DNA of 64,000 nucleotides, from NCBI GenBank assembly GCA_036563245.1, contig DATCMU010000040.1:1-64000 (forward strand), in the 5' to 3' direction. This document shows positions 44,868 to 53,216 of this stretch, one piece after another (position 1 is the stretch's first letter; each line of letters begins with the position of its first letter). The DNA is from DATCMU01 sp036563245 (lineage in GTDB: Bacteria > Pseudomonadota > Alphaproteobacteria > Rhizobiales > Devosiaceae). The translations under genes and the position numbers were made by a program. The notes below the pieces were generated by a model. It ran no database searches. It worked only from the letters and a program-made list of their open reading frames with translations, and was not told where the DNA came from.

Positions 44868-45985
44868 GCGACTGCTTCCTCTTCTTCGGGGGTTCGCCCG
44901 CTCGGTCCCGTTGCAACCGGCAGCAGAACGCGAAACCGCGTGCGGCCCGGCCGGCTCTCGCAATCCACCACGCCGCCGTGATCCCCCACAACCTTGGCGA
45001 CCAGAGCAAGCCCGAGGCCGGACCCGTTCGACTTTGTGGTCACGAAAGGATCGAACAGGAAAGGCAGGATGTCGGGCGGCACTCCAGGCCCGTTGTCCTC
45101 GATGACGATCTCGAGCGGCAAGGAGACACGTTCCTGGACGCCGGGAACGCTGAGACGAATTCCCGGGCGAAATGCCGTGGTAATCCGGATCTCTGGTTTT
45201 GTTGTTGTTTCAAGGCTTTCCGCCGCGTTCTTGATCAGGTTAAGGAAGACCTGGATCAACTGGTCTCGATGGCCATGGACGGGCGGCAGTGACGGATCGT
45301 ACTCCTCGATGAAGGAGATGCCGGGCGCAACCCCGCTGACGGCCAGAAGCTTCACCCGATCGAGGATCACGTGGATATTGATCGGCTCGTTTTCCATCGG
45401 ACGGTCGTCGCCGAAGAACTCCATTCGGTCCACGAGGCTCACGATGCGATCGGTCTCGTCCCGTATCAACCGGGTCAGCACGCGGTCGTCGTCGCTGACC
45501 GACTGTTCGAGCAGTTGCGCCGCCCCCCTGATGCCCGAGAGCGGATTCTTGATTTCATGGGCCAGCATGGCAGCCAAACCGGTCACTGATCGGGCTGCGC
45601 CGCGCGAAACCAGTTGGCGGTCGATCTTGTCGGCCATGGTGCGTTCCTGCACGATCAGGACCACCTGACCGTCCGTCTCCGACACCGGGCTGGCATAGAC
45701 GTCGGCAATGCGTTCGTCACCGATGCGCGAGGACCCGACCGAAACCCGATATTCGGTCATCGGCGCGCGGCGCGACGACACGGTGTCGACCAGGCTCAGG
45801 ATCGGAGAACCGAAAGCGATCAGATCATCGAGCCGCTGGCGCGTCAGAATGCTCGAAGACGCGCTGAAGAATGCTTCAGCGGCGTAGTTGACCAAAACGA
45901 TCTCCCGTCCCGGCCCTATCACCATGACCGGCTGGGGAAGCGCCTGAAGTACGGCGTTCTGCGTCTGGATATCCGGTTTGGTCAT
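44864..45985 (-). CDS. ntrB: Nitrogen regulation sensor kinase/phosphatase NtrB
   Basis: This 373-residue cytoplasmic kinase phosphorylates or dephosphorylates NtrC under PII control. PAS domain at about residues 10-110 (LQALPQPVMVIGPGREIVLVN is its first strand region), HisKA with phospho-His in AMLAHEIKNPLSGIRGAA near residue 140, HATPase with NLIKNAAESLE, DNGPGVPPDI and GSGLGLALVAKVV. No transmembrane segment. Start at 45985 overlaps the dusB stop, and its stop overlaps ntrC, so dusB-ntrB-ntrC are translationally coupled. Confidence 0.96.
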   Translation of the reverse strand: MTKPDIQTQNAVLQALPQPVMVIGPGREIVLVNYAAEAFFSASSSILTRQRLDDLIAFGSPILSLVDTVSSRRAPMTEYRVSVGSSRIGDERIADVYASPVSETDGQVVLIVQERTMADKIDRQLVSRGAARSVTGLAAMLAHEIKNPLSGIRGAAQLLEQSVSDDDRVLTRLIRDETDRIVSLVDRMEFFGDDRPMENEPINIHVILDRVKLLAVSGVAPGISFIEEYDPSLPPVHGHRDQLIQVFLNLIKNAAESLETTTKPEIRITTAFRPGIRLSVPGVQERVSLPLEIVIEDNGPGVPPDILPFLFDPFVTTKSNGSGLGLALVAKVVGDHGGVVDCESRPGRTRFRVLLPVATGPSGRTPEEEEAVA

Positions 45986-46989
45986 GCGGCCTGCCTCCAC
46001 TGGGCGGCAAATATTTCCGGAATGGCCCGCTCGATCCTGCCCGCGTCATCTTCCGTCAGAAGGCCGCGGCGGATCTGTGGGTCGACTTCGCCCATGGCTT
46101 CGAGATACCAGCCGAGGTGCTTGCGCATGACCCGAACGCCCAGTTCCTTGCCGTAATCGGCGAGCATCGCCTGGAAATGTTCGGCGACCAGGTCAGCAAG
46201 ATCCCTGCCCTGCGGCGTCGGTACGCCGGGCGTCCCCTCGAGCGCCGACCCGATCTGTCCCACGATCCAGGGGCGTCCCTGTGCCCCGCGACCGATCATC
46301 ACTGCGTCTGCGCCGGACTGCTCCAGCGCCTTCCTGGCAGATGCATCGTCGATGATGTCGCCGTTCACCACCACCGGTACATCGACGGCGTCGACGACTT
46401 CCCGAACCGGATGCCAGCGTGCCTTTCCCTTGTAGAACTGCTGCCGGGTTCTGCCATGCACGGTAATCATTCTGGCGCCTGCATCCACCGCGCGGCGGGC
46501 AATGTGGGGGGCATTGAGGCTCTCGTCATCCCAGCCAAGGCGCATCTTGACCGTAACCGGCAGCGGCGTGGCGGCTACCACGGCATCGACAAGGCGGAGG
46601 GCCTGGTCCGGCACGCGCATCAATGCGGAACCGGCAAAGCCATTGGTCACGCGCTTCGAAGGGCACCCGAAATTGATATCTATGATGTCCGCGCCCGCAT
46701 CGGCAGCAATCTCGGCGCCGCGTACCATCCATTCCGCCTCGCATCCCGCAAGTTGCACGACATGCGGCAACCGGCCGGACCGGGCAACCTTACGGACCAT
46801 TTCCGCATTGCCGACGCCGAGGGCGGCGCTGGCAATCATCTCGGATACGACCATGCCTGCGCCGAAACGTTCGGCCAGATTGCGGAAACTCTTGTCGGTA
46901 ATCCCTGCCATCGGTGCAAGCAGCGCCCGGCAGGGCAACGCCTGGCCGCCGACGACCAGGGTCCGTTGTTCTGTGCTCTCAAGTTGCAT
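45982..46989 (-). CDS. dusB: tRNA-dihydrouridine synthase (DusB/NifR3-like)
   Basis: This FMN enzyme reduces uridine to dihydrouridine in tRNA D loops. The 335-residue TIM barrel has LLAPMAGITDKSFRNLAERF at about residues 24-43, INFGCPSKRVTNGFAGSALM with the active-site Cys near residue 107, VKMRLGWDDES, VHGRTRQQFYKGKARW and VVNGDIIDDASARKALE. The ATG at 46989 is preferred to an adjacent TTG. Location ahead of ntrBC explains the old name nifR3. The 158-base gap to divergent ispDF contains TTGATCAA and CATCAA...TTGATG repeats that may be promoter elements. Confidence 0.95.
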   Translation of the reverse strand: MQLESTEQRTLVVGGQALPCRALLAPMAGITDKSFRNLAERFGAGMVVSEMIASAALGVGNAEMVRKVARSGRLPHVVQLAGCEAEWMVRGAEIAADAGADIIDINFGCPSKRVTNGFAGSALMRVPDQALRLVDAVVAATPLPVTVKMRLGWDDESLNAPHIARRAVDAGARMITVHGRTRQQFYKGKARWHPVREVVDAVDVPVVVNGDIIDDASARKALEQSGADAVMIGRGAQGRPWIVGQIGSALEGTPGVPTPQGRDLADLVAEHFQAMLADYGKELGVRVMRKHLGWYLEAMGEVDPQIRRGLLTEDDAGRIERAIPEIFAAQWRQAA

Positions 46990-47147
46990 CAAGATTGATC
47001 AACATCCCAATTGATGCCTCAATATTAGTCACAAGCTGCACCCTTGCAATGCCGGAGCCAGGGAAATCGACGGTCATTGACGCGAATTCGTACTTGCCGC
47101 CTGGTGCTGTGGCAGATAGATCACCACCATCGGCTGCACCCGCAGGG

Positions 47148-48350
47148 ATGGACTTGAGCAAGAAACCAGGAATCGTCGCAATCGTTGTCGCCGCGGGCCG
47201 TGGCGAACGCGCCGCCCATCCCGGAAGCGACGTGCCCAAGCAATACCGGCCGGTGGGCGGTATCCCGCTTCTGGCGCGCACCATCCAGGCCCTTGCTGCG
47301 GTGGAAGCCATAGATCAAGTCCTTCCCGTCATCAACCGCGATCACGTGGCGCTTTATCAATCCATTGGCCTCACGCATCCCAAGCTCCTCCCCCCGACCA
47401 TAGGCGGCGCAACACGACAGGCGTCCTGTCTTGCCGGGCTCGAAGCGCTGGCGGCAGAGCCTCCGGAAATCGTTCTGATCCACGATGCTGCCCGTCCGTT
47501 CGTCGATGCGCTTCTGGTCGGCGGCGTCATGGAGGCCCTTGAACGGCACGATGCCGCCCTTCCGGTCATGGCGGTGACGGACACAATCAAGCGCTCGGCG
47601 GACGGCATACGGGTGACCAATACCGAGGATCGGCGGACGCTTTTTGCGGCACAGACGCCGCAGGCATTCCGGTATCAAACGATACTGGAAGCGCACAGGC
47701 GTGCGGCGAATGAGGTGCACGAGTTCACCGACGATGCCGCGATCGCGGAATGGGCGGGGATGAGCGTGGGACTGGCGGAAGGCGGTGCGGCCAACATCAA
47801 GATCACCCTGCCGGTCGATTTCGCACGCGCCGAGCGCCTGATCGCAGGAGACGTGGGGATGGAAACGCGCATCGGAAGCGGGTATGACGTGCACCCTTTC
47901 GGGCCTGGCAACACCGTCCATCTTGGTGGGGTCGCCATACCGCATGAGGCAGGGCTGGTTGGACATTCGGATGCCGATGCAGGCCTGCATGCGCTTACTG
48001 ACGCTATCTATGGTGCGATTGGCGAGGGCGACATAGGAACCCACTTCCCTTCTGGCGATCCGCAGTGGCGCGGCGTGGACAGTGGCGTTTTCCTTGGTCA
48101 TGCCGCGGGACTGGTTCGCCAGCGAGGCGGGCGGATCGTCAATCTCGATCTGACCCTGGTTTGCGAAGCCCCGAAAATCGGGCCGCATGTAACCGCCATG
48201 CGGGCCCGTATCGCGGAACTGTGCGGCATCGAACCCGGCAGGGTCGCGGTCAAGGCCACGACGAACGAGCGGATGGGCTTTGTCGGCCGGCGAGAGGGCA
48301 TAGCAGCGTTGGCCGCGGCATCCGTGGAAATGCCGAGGTTCGCATCGTGA
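47148..48350 (+). CDS. ispDF: Bifunctional IspD/IspF isoprenoid enzyme
   Basis: It fuses two non-consecutive steps of the MEP pathway: MEP cytidylyltransferase (IspD) and 2-C-methyl-D-erythritol 2,4-cyclodiphosphate synthase (IspF). The 400 residues start with the IspD signature VAAGRGERAAHPGSDVPKQY at about residues 13-32 and DAARPFVDALL near 110. IspF begins near residue 240 with RIGSGYDVHPFGPGN, then HSDADAGLHALTDAIYGAIG and KATTNERMGFVGR. The fusion is typical of alpha- and epsilonproteobacteria. I chose the ATG at 47148, which opens immediately before the IspD Rossmann strand. Confidence 0.96.
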   Translation: MDLSKKPGIVAIVVAAGRGERAAHPGSDVPKQYRPVGGIPLLARTIQALAAVEAIDQVLPVINRDHVALYQSIGLTHPKLLPPTIGGATRQASCLAGLEALAAEPPEIVLIHDAARPFVDALLVGGVMEALERHDAALPVMAVTDTIKRSADGIRVTNTEDRRTLFAAQTPQAFRYQTILEAHRRAANEVHEFTDDAAIAEWAGMSVGLAEGGAANIKITLPVDFARAERLIAGDVGMETRIGSGYDVHPFGPGNTVHLGGVAIPHEAGLVGHSDADAGLHALTDAIYGAIGEGDIGTHFPSGDPQWRGVDSGVFLGHAAGLVRQRGGRIVNLDLTLVCEAPKIGPHVTAMRARIAELCGIEPGRVAVKATTNERMGFVGRREGIAALAAASVEMPRFAS

Positions 48351-48862
48351 TCGTGCCCGAACACGTCCAGGAACGCGCGGGGCGGGTTATCACGCATCTT
48401 GTGACGCGCAAGGCGACAATCGCCACGGCCGAGAGTTGCACTGGCGGATTGATCGCGGGCGCCCTCACCTCCGTTCCGGGCTCATCGGACGCTGTCTATG
48501 GCGGTTTCGTCACCTATGCGAACGAGGCCAAATCGCGAATGATCGGTGTCGACCCCGACTTGATCGCACGTCACGGCGCGGTTTCCGAACAGGTTGCGCG
48601 AGCGATGGCGGTCGGTGCACGCAATGCCGCCGGCACGACGTTTGCGGTTGCCGTGACCGGTGTCGCCGGACCGGGCGGCGGAAGTGCCGATAAGCCGGTC
48701 GGCCTCGTTCACCTCGCCGTTGCGGGACCGCGCGGCGTCATTCACCTTGTGGAACGGTTCGGCGATATTGGCCGCGATGCCATCAGGGAAGCAACCGTTT
48801 TGCGGGCGCTGGAAATGCTGGACGAAGTCGCCACGGCTCAGGCCTTTCCAGCGGACAACTGA
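48347..48862 (+). CDS. CinA-type nicotinamide-nucleotide amidohydrolase
   Basis: This 171-residue protein is the stand-alone C-terminal CinA domain (PncC), which deamidates NMN to nicotinic acid mononucleotide. Motifs: ATIATAESCTGGLIAGAL at about residues 21-38, YGGFVTYANEAKSRMIGV, and FAVAVTGVAGPGGGSADKPVG near residue 104-124. The start is GTG overlapping the ispDF stop (GTGA). The 3' end overlaps the convergent coq10-like gene by 25 bases. Confidence 0.93.
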   Translation: MIVPEHVQERAGRVITHLVTRKATIATAESCTGGLIAGALTSVPGSSDAVYGGFVTYANEAKSRMIGVDPDLIARHGAVSEQVARAMAVGARNAAGTTFAVAVTGVAGPGGGSADKPVGLVHLAVAGPRGVIHLVERFGDIGRDAIREATVLRALEMLDEVATAQAFPADN

Positions 48863-49287
48863 TCGGCCCGCTGAAGGAAAGCCCCAAGGATCTCTTCCTG
48901 CTTTGCCGCGAAAGCGGGTTCCGCCGCCGCCGCCAGAAGGCGGTTGGAAAAGGCGAAATCGATCTCGAACACGACCTTGGTACCGGTCTCTTCTGGCTCG
49001 AAGCGCCAGATGCTGTCGAGGTGGCTGAACGGACCGTCGACCGCCCGGGCAGTAATGGTGCGCGCGACCGGGTCGATCCTGACCTGGCTGGTGTAGGCCT
49101 GGGCGATGGGGCCGAAACGGATATGCATGCGCGCGCGGTACACGGTCTCGGGCGACGCGCGGTCGCGCCACACCTGCATGGCGGTGCAGTTGGGGACGAA
49201 TTTGGGGTATTGCTCCACGTCGGCCACGAGCGCCAGCATCCGGTCGGGTGAATGGCTGGCGTGTCGAACGAAACGCAGGCGCGGCAT
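48838..49287 (-). CDS. START-like protein of the COQ10/RatA family
   Basis: This 149-residue SRPBCC-fold protein begins with RHASHSPDRMLALVADVEQYPKFVPNC-type sequence; HSPDRMLALVADVEQYPKF is the family's N-terminal signature. A lipid-binding cavity segment follows (HLDSIWRFEPEETGTKVVFEIDF). In mitochondria and alphaproteobacteria, COQ10-like proteins bind coenzyme Q and support respiration. The toxin name RatA applies to an E. coli homologue and is not implied here. Its ATG overlaps the lipA stop by one base. Convergent overlap with cinA. Confidence 0.9.
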   Translation of the reverse strand: MPRLRFVRHASHSPDRMLALVADVEQYPKFVPNCTAMQVWRDRASPETVYRARMHIRFGPIAQAYTSQVRIDPVARTITARAVDGPFSHLDSIWRFEPEETGTKVVFEIDFAFSNRLLAAAAEPAFAAKQEEILGAFLQRADQLSAGKA

Positions 49288-50249
49288 CAGGCGCTGGCGT
49301 GTCGGGCTTTTCGCGCGGCCTGCAACCTGGCAAAGTCCTCACCGGCATGGTGCGACGAGCGCGTCAACGGGCTTGAGGACACCAGCAGGAAGCCTTTTGC
49401 GTAGGCAATCTTCTCGTAGGACTTGAACTCCTCGGGCGTGACGAACTTCTCCACGGCGTGATGCTTGCGCGTGGGCTGCAGATATTGGCCGATGGTGAGA
49501 AAGTCGACATCCGCGCTGCGCAGGTCGTCCATCAGCTGGAGAACCTCGTTGCGCTCCTCGCCCAAGCCGACCATGATACCCGACTTGGTGAACATGGTGG
49601 GGTCGAGTTCCTTGACGCGCTGAAGCAGGCGGATCGAGTGGAAGTAGCGCGCGCCGGGCCGCACCGTGAGGTAGTTGGACGGCACTGTCTCAAGGTTATG
49701 GTTGAAGACATCTGGTCGGGCGTCGACGACGATCTCCAGCGCCCCTTCCTTGCGCAGGAAATCCGGTGTCAGCACCTCGATGGTCGTCTGCGGGCAACGG
49801 CGGCGAATTGCCCGGATCACTTCCGCGAAATGGTTGGCCCCACCGTCCGGCAAGTCATCGCGGTCCACCGAGGTAATCACGACGTGCCTGAGTCCCAGCT
49901 TCTCTGTCGCAATGGCGACGTTCTCGGGTTCATTGGGATCCAGTGGCGTCGGCAGGCCGGTTCGCACGTTGCAGAACGCACAGGCGCGCGTGCAGATCTC
50001 GCCCATGATCATCATCGTCGCGTGCTTCTGGCTCCAGCACTCGCCGATATTGGGGCACCCAGCTTCCTCGCAGACCGTGACGAGCCCGTTTTCCTTCACG
50101 ATTTCCTGCGTCTCGCGATAAACAGGTGAGACGGGTGCTCGCACGCGGATCCAGTCAGGCTTGCGCAGGATCGGATTGTCCGGTCGATGCGCCTTTTCCG
50201 GATGGCGGGGCTTGGGGCCTTGAGCCGTCTTGTCGATGAGGGTGACCAC
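49287..50249 (-). CDS. lipA: Lipoyl synthase
   Basis: This radical-SAM enzyme inserts two sulfurs into the octanoyl chain on lipoyl domains. The 320 residues carry the auxiliary cluster Cys in VCEEAGCPNIGECWS and the radical-SAM CxxxCxxC in CTRACAFCNVRTG, then DRDDLPDGGANHFAEVI and the C-terminal SSPLTRSSHHAGEDF. It lies near lpdA and pdhB/pdhC, whose lipoyl domains it modifies. No lipB in the window. Confidence 0.97.
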   Translation of the reverse strand: MVTLIDKTAQGPKPRHPEKAHRPDNPILRKPDWIRVRAPVSPVYRETQEIVKENGLVTVCEEAGCPNIGECWSQKHATMMIMGEICTRACAFCNVRTGLPTPLDPNEPENVAIATEKLGLRHVVITSVDRDDLPDGGANHFAEVIRAIRRRCPQTTIEVLTPDFLRKEGALEIVVDARPDVFNHNLETVPSNYLTVRPGARYFHSIRLLQRVKELDPTMFTKSGIMVGLGEERNEVLQLMDDLRSADVDFLTIGQYLQPTRKHHAVEKFVTPEEFKSYEKIAYAKGFLLVSSSPLTRSSHHAGEDFARLQAARKARHASA

Positions 50250-50273
50250 AGGTGAGACGCTTTCCTTGTTGGA

Positions 50274-50525
50274 TCAGGCAATCAGCCTGGCCAGCAGCAC
50301 GACAATGATCGCGCCAATGGTCGAGGTCACGATCTGGCTGACCAGGGCATTTGCGATGCCGAGGTTGATCTTGAGGGCCGCGAAAAGGTAACCGCCGACA
50401 AACGAGCCGATCACGCCCACGATCAGGTAGCGAACAAGGCCACCGCCGCCGCCAAGGACGAGGCTCGCAAGGAAGCCGGCGATCACGCCGATTACGAGAA
50501 ATACGACAATCGATCTGGTTTCCAT
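50274..50525 (-). CDS. GlsB/YeaQ/YmgE family membrane protein, copy 1
   Basis: An 83-residue protein with two or three hydrophobic helices and the Gly-rich pattern IGVIAGFLASLVLGGGGGLV then GVIGSFVGGYLF. These small 'transglycosylase-associated' proteins are stress induced in enterics; their molecular role is unknown. A second member of the same family lies 14 bases upstream. I chose ATG 50525, which has AGAAAGAAC upstream rather than a strong ribosome binding site. Confidence 0.82.
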   Translation of the reverse strand: METRSIVVFLVIGVIAGFLASLVLGGGGGLVRYLIVGVIGSFVGGYLFAALKINLGIANALVSQIVTSTIGAIIVVLLARLIA

Positions 50526-50539
50526 GGTTCTTTCTCCAA

Positions 50540-50788
50540 TCATGTCCTGATCGCGCGGACCAGCGCGATGAGGATACACGCGCCCACGAGAGCTGCCAGA
50601 AGTTGGCCGAAGAACCCTGCCCAAGTCGTATGGAATACGGTGAACAGGAGCGTATTGAGCACCACTGCGCCGAGAATTCCCAGAACAATGTTGAGAATCA
50701 GGCCGGTGCGAACCTTCATCAGGCCCGATGCGATCCAGCCGGCCAACCCGCCGACGATTATGGTGCCGATCCAGCCCAGGCCCTGCAT
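50540..50788 (-). CDS. GlsB/YeaQ/YmgE family membrane protein, copy 2
   Basis: An 82-residue hydrophobic protein with GTIIVGGLAGWIASGLMK and LILNIVLGILGAVVLNTLLF. It is about as long as its downstream neighbour but clearly diverged, so an old tandem duplication. A GGAGGCAG box just upstream of the ATG at 50788 fixes the start. It lies 30 bases after lpdA and could be read with it. Confidence 0.82.
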   Translation of the reverse strand: MQGLGWIGTIIVGGLAGWIASGLMKVRTGLILNIVLGILGAVVLNTLLFTVFHTTWAGFFGQLLAALVGACILIALVRAIRT

Positions 50789-50818
50789 GACTGCCTCCAA
50801 TAGAGCTTTTGTCGTCTG

Positions 50819-52255
50819 TCAGATATTGAGCGCGCGCCCATAGGCGTCAAGCACGCTCTCCTTCATCATTTCGGACAATGTGGGGTGCGGGAACACCGTG
50901 TGCATGAGTTCTTCTTCGGTCGTTTCAAGGTTCATGGCGACCACGAAACCCTCGATCAACTCGGTCACTTCCGCGCCGATCATGTGCGCGCCGAGCAGTT
51001 CCCCGGTCTTTGCATCGAAGATCGTCTTGACCAGCCCATCGGGCTCTCCCAGGGCAATGGCCTTGCCGTTTCCGATGAAGGGAAAACGGCCAACCCTGAT
51101 TTCGCGACCGGCTTCCTTTGCCTTGGCTTCCGTCAGCCCCACGCTCGCTACCTGCGGATCGCAATAGGTGCAGCCGGGAATCTTGCCCTTGTCGAGGCCA
51201 TGAACCTTCTGCCCCGCAATGGTCTCGACGCAGATGACACCCTCGTGCTCGGCCTTGTGCGCGAGCATGGGTGGGCCGGCCACGTCACCGATGGCGAAGA
51301 TGCCGGGCACGTTGGTACGCCCGTGGGCATCCACGGCTATGATGCCGCGGTCCACTTTCACGCCGACGGTTTCCAGGCCGAGATTCTCGACATTTCCCTG
51401 CACGCCCACGGCGGAGATCAGCTTTTCGGCCGATATCTTTTCGGCCTGCCCGTTTTTCAGTTCCACATGGGCGACGACGCCGTCCTTGTTCTTTTCGACC
51501 TTGGTCACCTTGGTGTCGGTCAGGATCCGAATGCCACGCTTCTCGAAGCGCTTACGGGCCAGCGCGGAAATCTCCTGGTCTTCGACCGGCATGATTTGCG
51601 GCAGCAGCTCCACCACGGTCACATCCGCGCCCATGGCGTGGTAGAAGGAGGCGAATTCGATGCCGATGGCTCCCGACCCCATCACCAACAGAGACTTGGG
51701 CATCGCCTTGGGCTTCATTGCGTCGAAATAGGTCCAGATACGGTCGCCATCCGGCTCGATGCCTGGCAGCACGCGCGGCCGCGCGCCGGTCGCAACCACG
51801 ATGTTCTTCGCCGTGTAGGTCCCCTCCGGCAATACAGCCTTGGGGCGCGGCTGTTGCGGTTCGACCGCCGGCTTCTTCGGCGTGGCGACAACGACTTCGC
51901 CTGGCTTTGTGATAGTCGCTTCGCCCCAGATGACGTCGATCTTGTTCTTCTTCATCAGAAAGCCGACGCCCGAAACCAGTTGTCCGGCAACACCGCGCGA
52001 GCGCTTGACGACATCGGCAATGTCGAATGAGAAGGTCTCGGCCTTGAGGCCATAATCCCGGGCATGGCGCATGTGGGTGAAGACCTCGGCGCTACGCAAC
52101 AACGCCTTGGTAGGAATGCATCCCCAGTTCAGGCAGATCCCGCCAAGATGCTCGCGTTCGACAAGCGCGGTCTTCAGGCCAAGCTGGGCCGCGCGGATGG
52201 CAGCGGTATACCCGCCCGGGCCCCCGCCAATGATGATGACGTCGTAGGTTGCCAT
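50819..52255 (-). CDS. lpdA: Dihydrolipoyl dehydrogenase (E3)
   Basis: This FAD enzyme reoxidises dihydrolipoamide in 2-oxoacid dehydrogenase complexes using NAD. The 478 residues have the FAD motif IIIGGGPGGYTAAIRAA at residues 7-23, redox Cys pair in GGICLNWGCIPTKALL near 40-55, NAD motif VMGSGAIGIEFASFY near 193, IFAIGDVAGPPMLAHKAEHE, and the C-terminal His-Glu active site in HPTLSEMMKE. A Pro-rich insert (KKPAVEPQQPRPKAVLPEG) lies near residue 130-148. It follows the pdh genes and most likely serves PDH. Confidence 0.97.
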   Translation of the reverse strand: MATYDVIIIGGGPGGYTAAIRAAQLGLKTALVEREHLGGICLNWGCIPTKALLRSAEVFTHMRHARDYGLKAETFSFDIADVVKRSRGVAGQLVSGVGFLMKKNKIDVIWGEATITKPGEVVVATPKKPAVEPQQPRPKAVLPEGTYTAKNIVVATGARPRVLPGIEPDGDRIWTYFDAMKPKAMPKSLLVMGSGAIGIEFASFYHAMGADVTVVELLPQIMPVEDQEISALARKRFEKRGIRILTDTKVTKVEKNKDGVVAHVELKNGQAEKISAEKLISAVGVQGNVENLGLETVGVKVDRGIIAVDAHGRTNVPGIFAIGDVAGPPMLAHKAEHEGVICVETIAGQKVHGLDKGKIPGCTYCDPQVASVGLTEAKAKEAGREIRVGRFPFIGNGKAIALGEPDGLVKTIFDAKTGELLGAHMIGAEVTELIEGFVVAMNLETTEEELMHTVFPHPTLSEMMKESVLDAYGRALNI

Positions 52256-52279
52256 TTCGCGCCTGCCCTTTCCGGTTTT

Positions 52280-52519
52280 TCAGTCGGCCTTGATCAAAGC
52301 CAGGAGTTCATCCTTGAGCGCCAGGCGCTGCCGCTTCATCGCTTCAAGGTGGTCGTCATCAGTGGGCTCGATGTCCGTTTCCGCGCGGTGAATGGCGCGG
52401 TTTACCTCGTGATACTCATCGAGACGCTTGGCAAAATGCGCATCTGCGCCCTTGAGGGCGTGGATGCGGTCGGAATGCTCGGGAAATTCCGCTGCCAGTT
52501 CGTGGGGCGTGTGGCTCAT
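52280..52519 (-). CDS. YdcH/DUF465 family small protein
   Basis: This 79-residue charged, largely helical protein has the family pattern LAAEFPEHSDRIHALKGADA at about residues 8-27, DEYHEVNRAIHRAE, then LKDELLALIKAD at the end. No function is established for this family. It lies 24 bases upstream of lpdA on the same strand. Confidence 0.85.
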   Translation of the reverse strand: MSHTPHELAAEFPEHSDRIHALKGADAHFAKRLDEYHEVNRAIHRAETDIEPTDDDHLEAMKRQRLALKDELLALIKAD

Positions 52520-52564
52520 GGTTTTGTCCTTTGGTCTTGCCGGGCAAACTCGGCGGTTGTCGGA

Positions 52565-53203
52565 TCAGATGCGCAGAAGCCTGCTGACGACCGGCGCAAG
52601 CGCCGCGCCGATGGCCCGGGTATTGGCGGCATCGAGATGAACGCCATCGAGCGGGGTTGCAACAGCTACGGTCGAGGCGTCGAAAAATGCACAATCGAGT
52701 TCATTGGCCAGGCGTGCATAGTGTTCCGCAAAATGGTGGGACTCGGCAATCGCACCCCGGAACATGGGGCCCAGGTCGGCATTGTCGGTCGCCACGACAT
52801 GCGGCGGCGCCACCATGATCACATCGGGCACCGAACTGTCTATCCCATATGGGAACGAGCGGATGATCTGCACCAGGCGCTTCATCCCGAAGGCTGCGCC
52901 GACTGCCGTGCCGCAGACATAGGGCTTGAGGTCGTTGGTGCCGAGCATGATGATAACCGCATCCAGCGGAGAATGGCTGGCGAGCATCACCGGAAGGATA
53001 TTGGCGCCGTTCCGATCTGCGGCGGAACTGTGCTCGTCGAACACGGTTGTGCGTCCGCCATGGCCCTCGGCAATAACCCTGGCCTTGCCCTCAAGCGCCC
53101 GCTCCAGCACAGTCGGCCAACGGTCTTCATATGGGTGGCGGCCACCGCTGGCTGCGTCGGCGCCATAGGTGAGGCTGTCGCCAAATGCGAGGATCGTCTT
53201 CAT
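52565..53203 (-). CDS. SGNH/GDSL-family hydrolase
   Basis: This 212-residue esterase/lipase-like protein has block I ILAFGDSLTYGADA with the nucleophile Ser near residue 10, block III IIMLGTNDLKPY near residue 90, and the catalytic Asp/His in DGVHLDAANTRAIG near residue 190. No signal peptide, so probably cytoplasmic. Closest in style to arylesterase/TesA-like enzymes; the substrate is unknown. Start ATG 53203 (a GTG at 53206 is adjacent). It lies 13 bases after pdhC and seems a passenger in the PDH operon. Confidence 0.87.
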   Translation of the reverse strand: MKTILAFGDSLTYGADAASGGRHPYEDRWPTVLERALEGKARVIAEGHGGRTTVFDEHSSAADRNGANILPVMLASHSPLDAVIIMLGTNDLKPYVCGTAVGAAFGMKRLVQIIRSFPYGIDSSVPDVIMVAPPHVVATDNADLGPMFRGAIAESHHFAEHYARLANELDCAFFDASTVAVATPLDGVHLDAANTRAIGAALAPVVSRLLRI

Positions 53204-53216
53204 CACGCGCGCACCC

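Noticed and set aside
49266..50249. Toxin-antitoxin module suggested by the RatA-like name of the gene next to lipA
   Set aside because: The protein is a COQ10-type START protein in the usual lipA-coq10 order, and no antitoxin partner is present.
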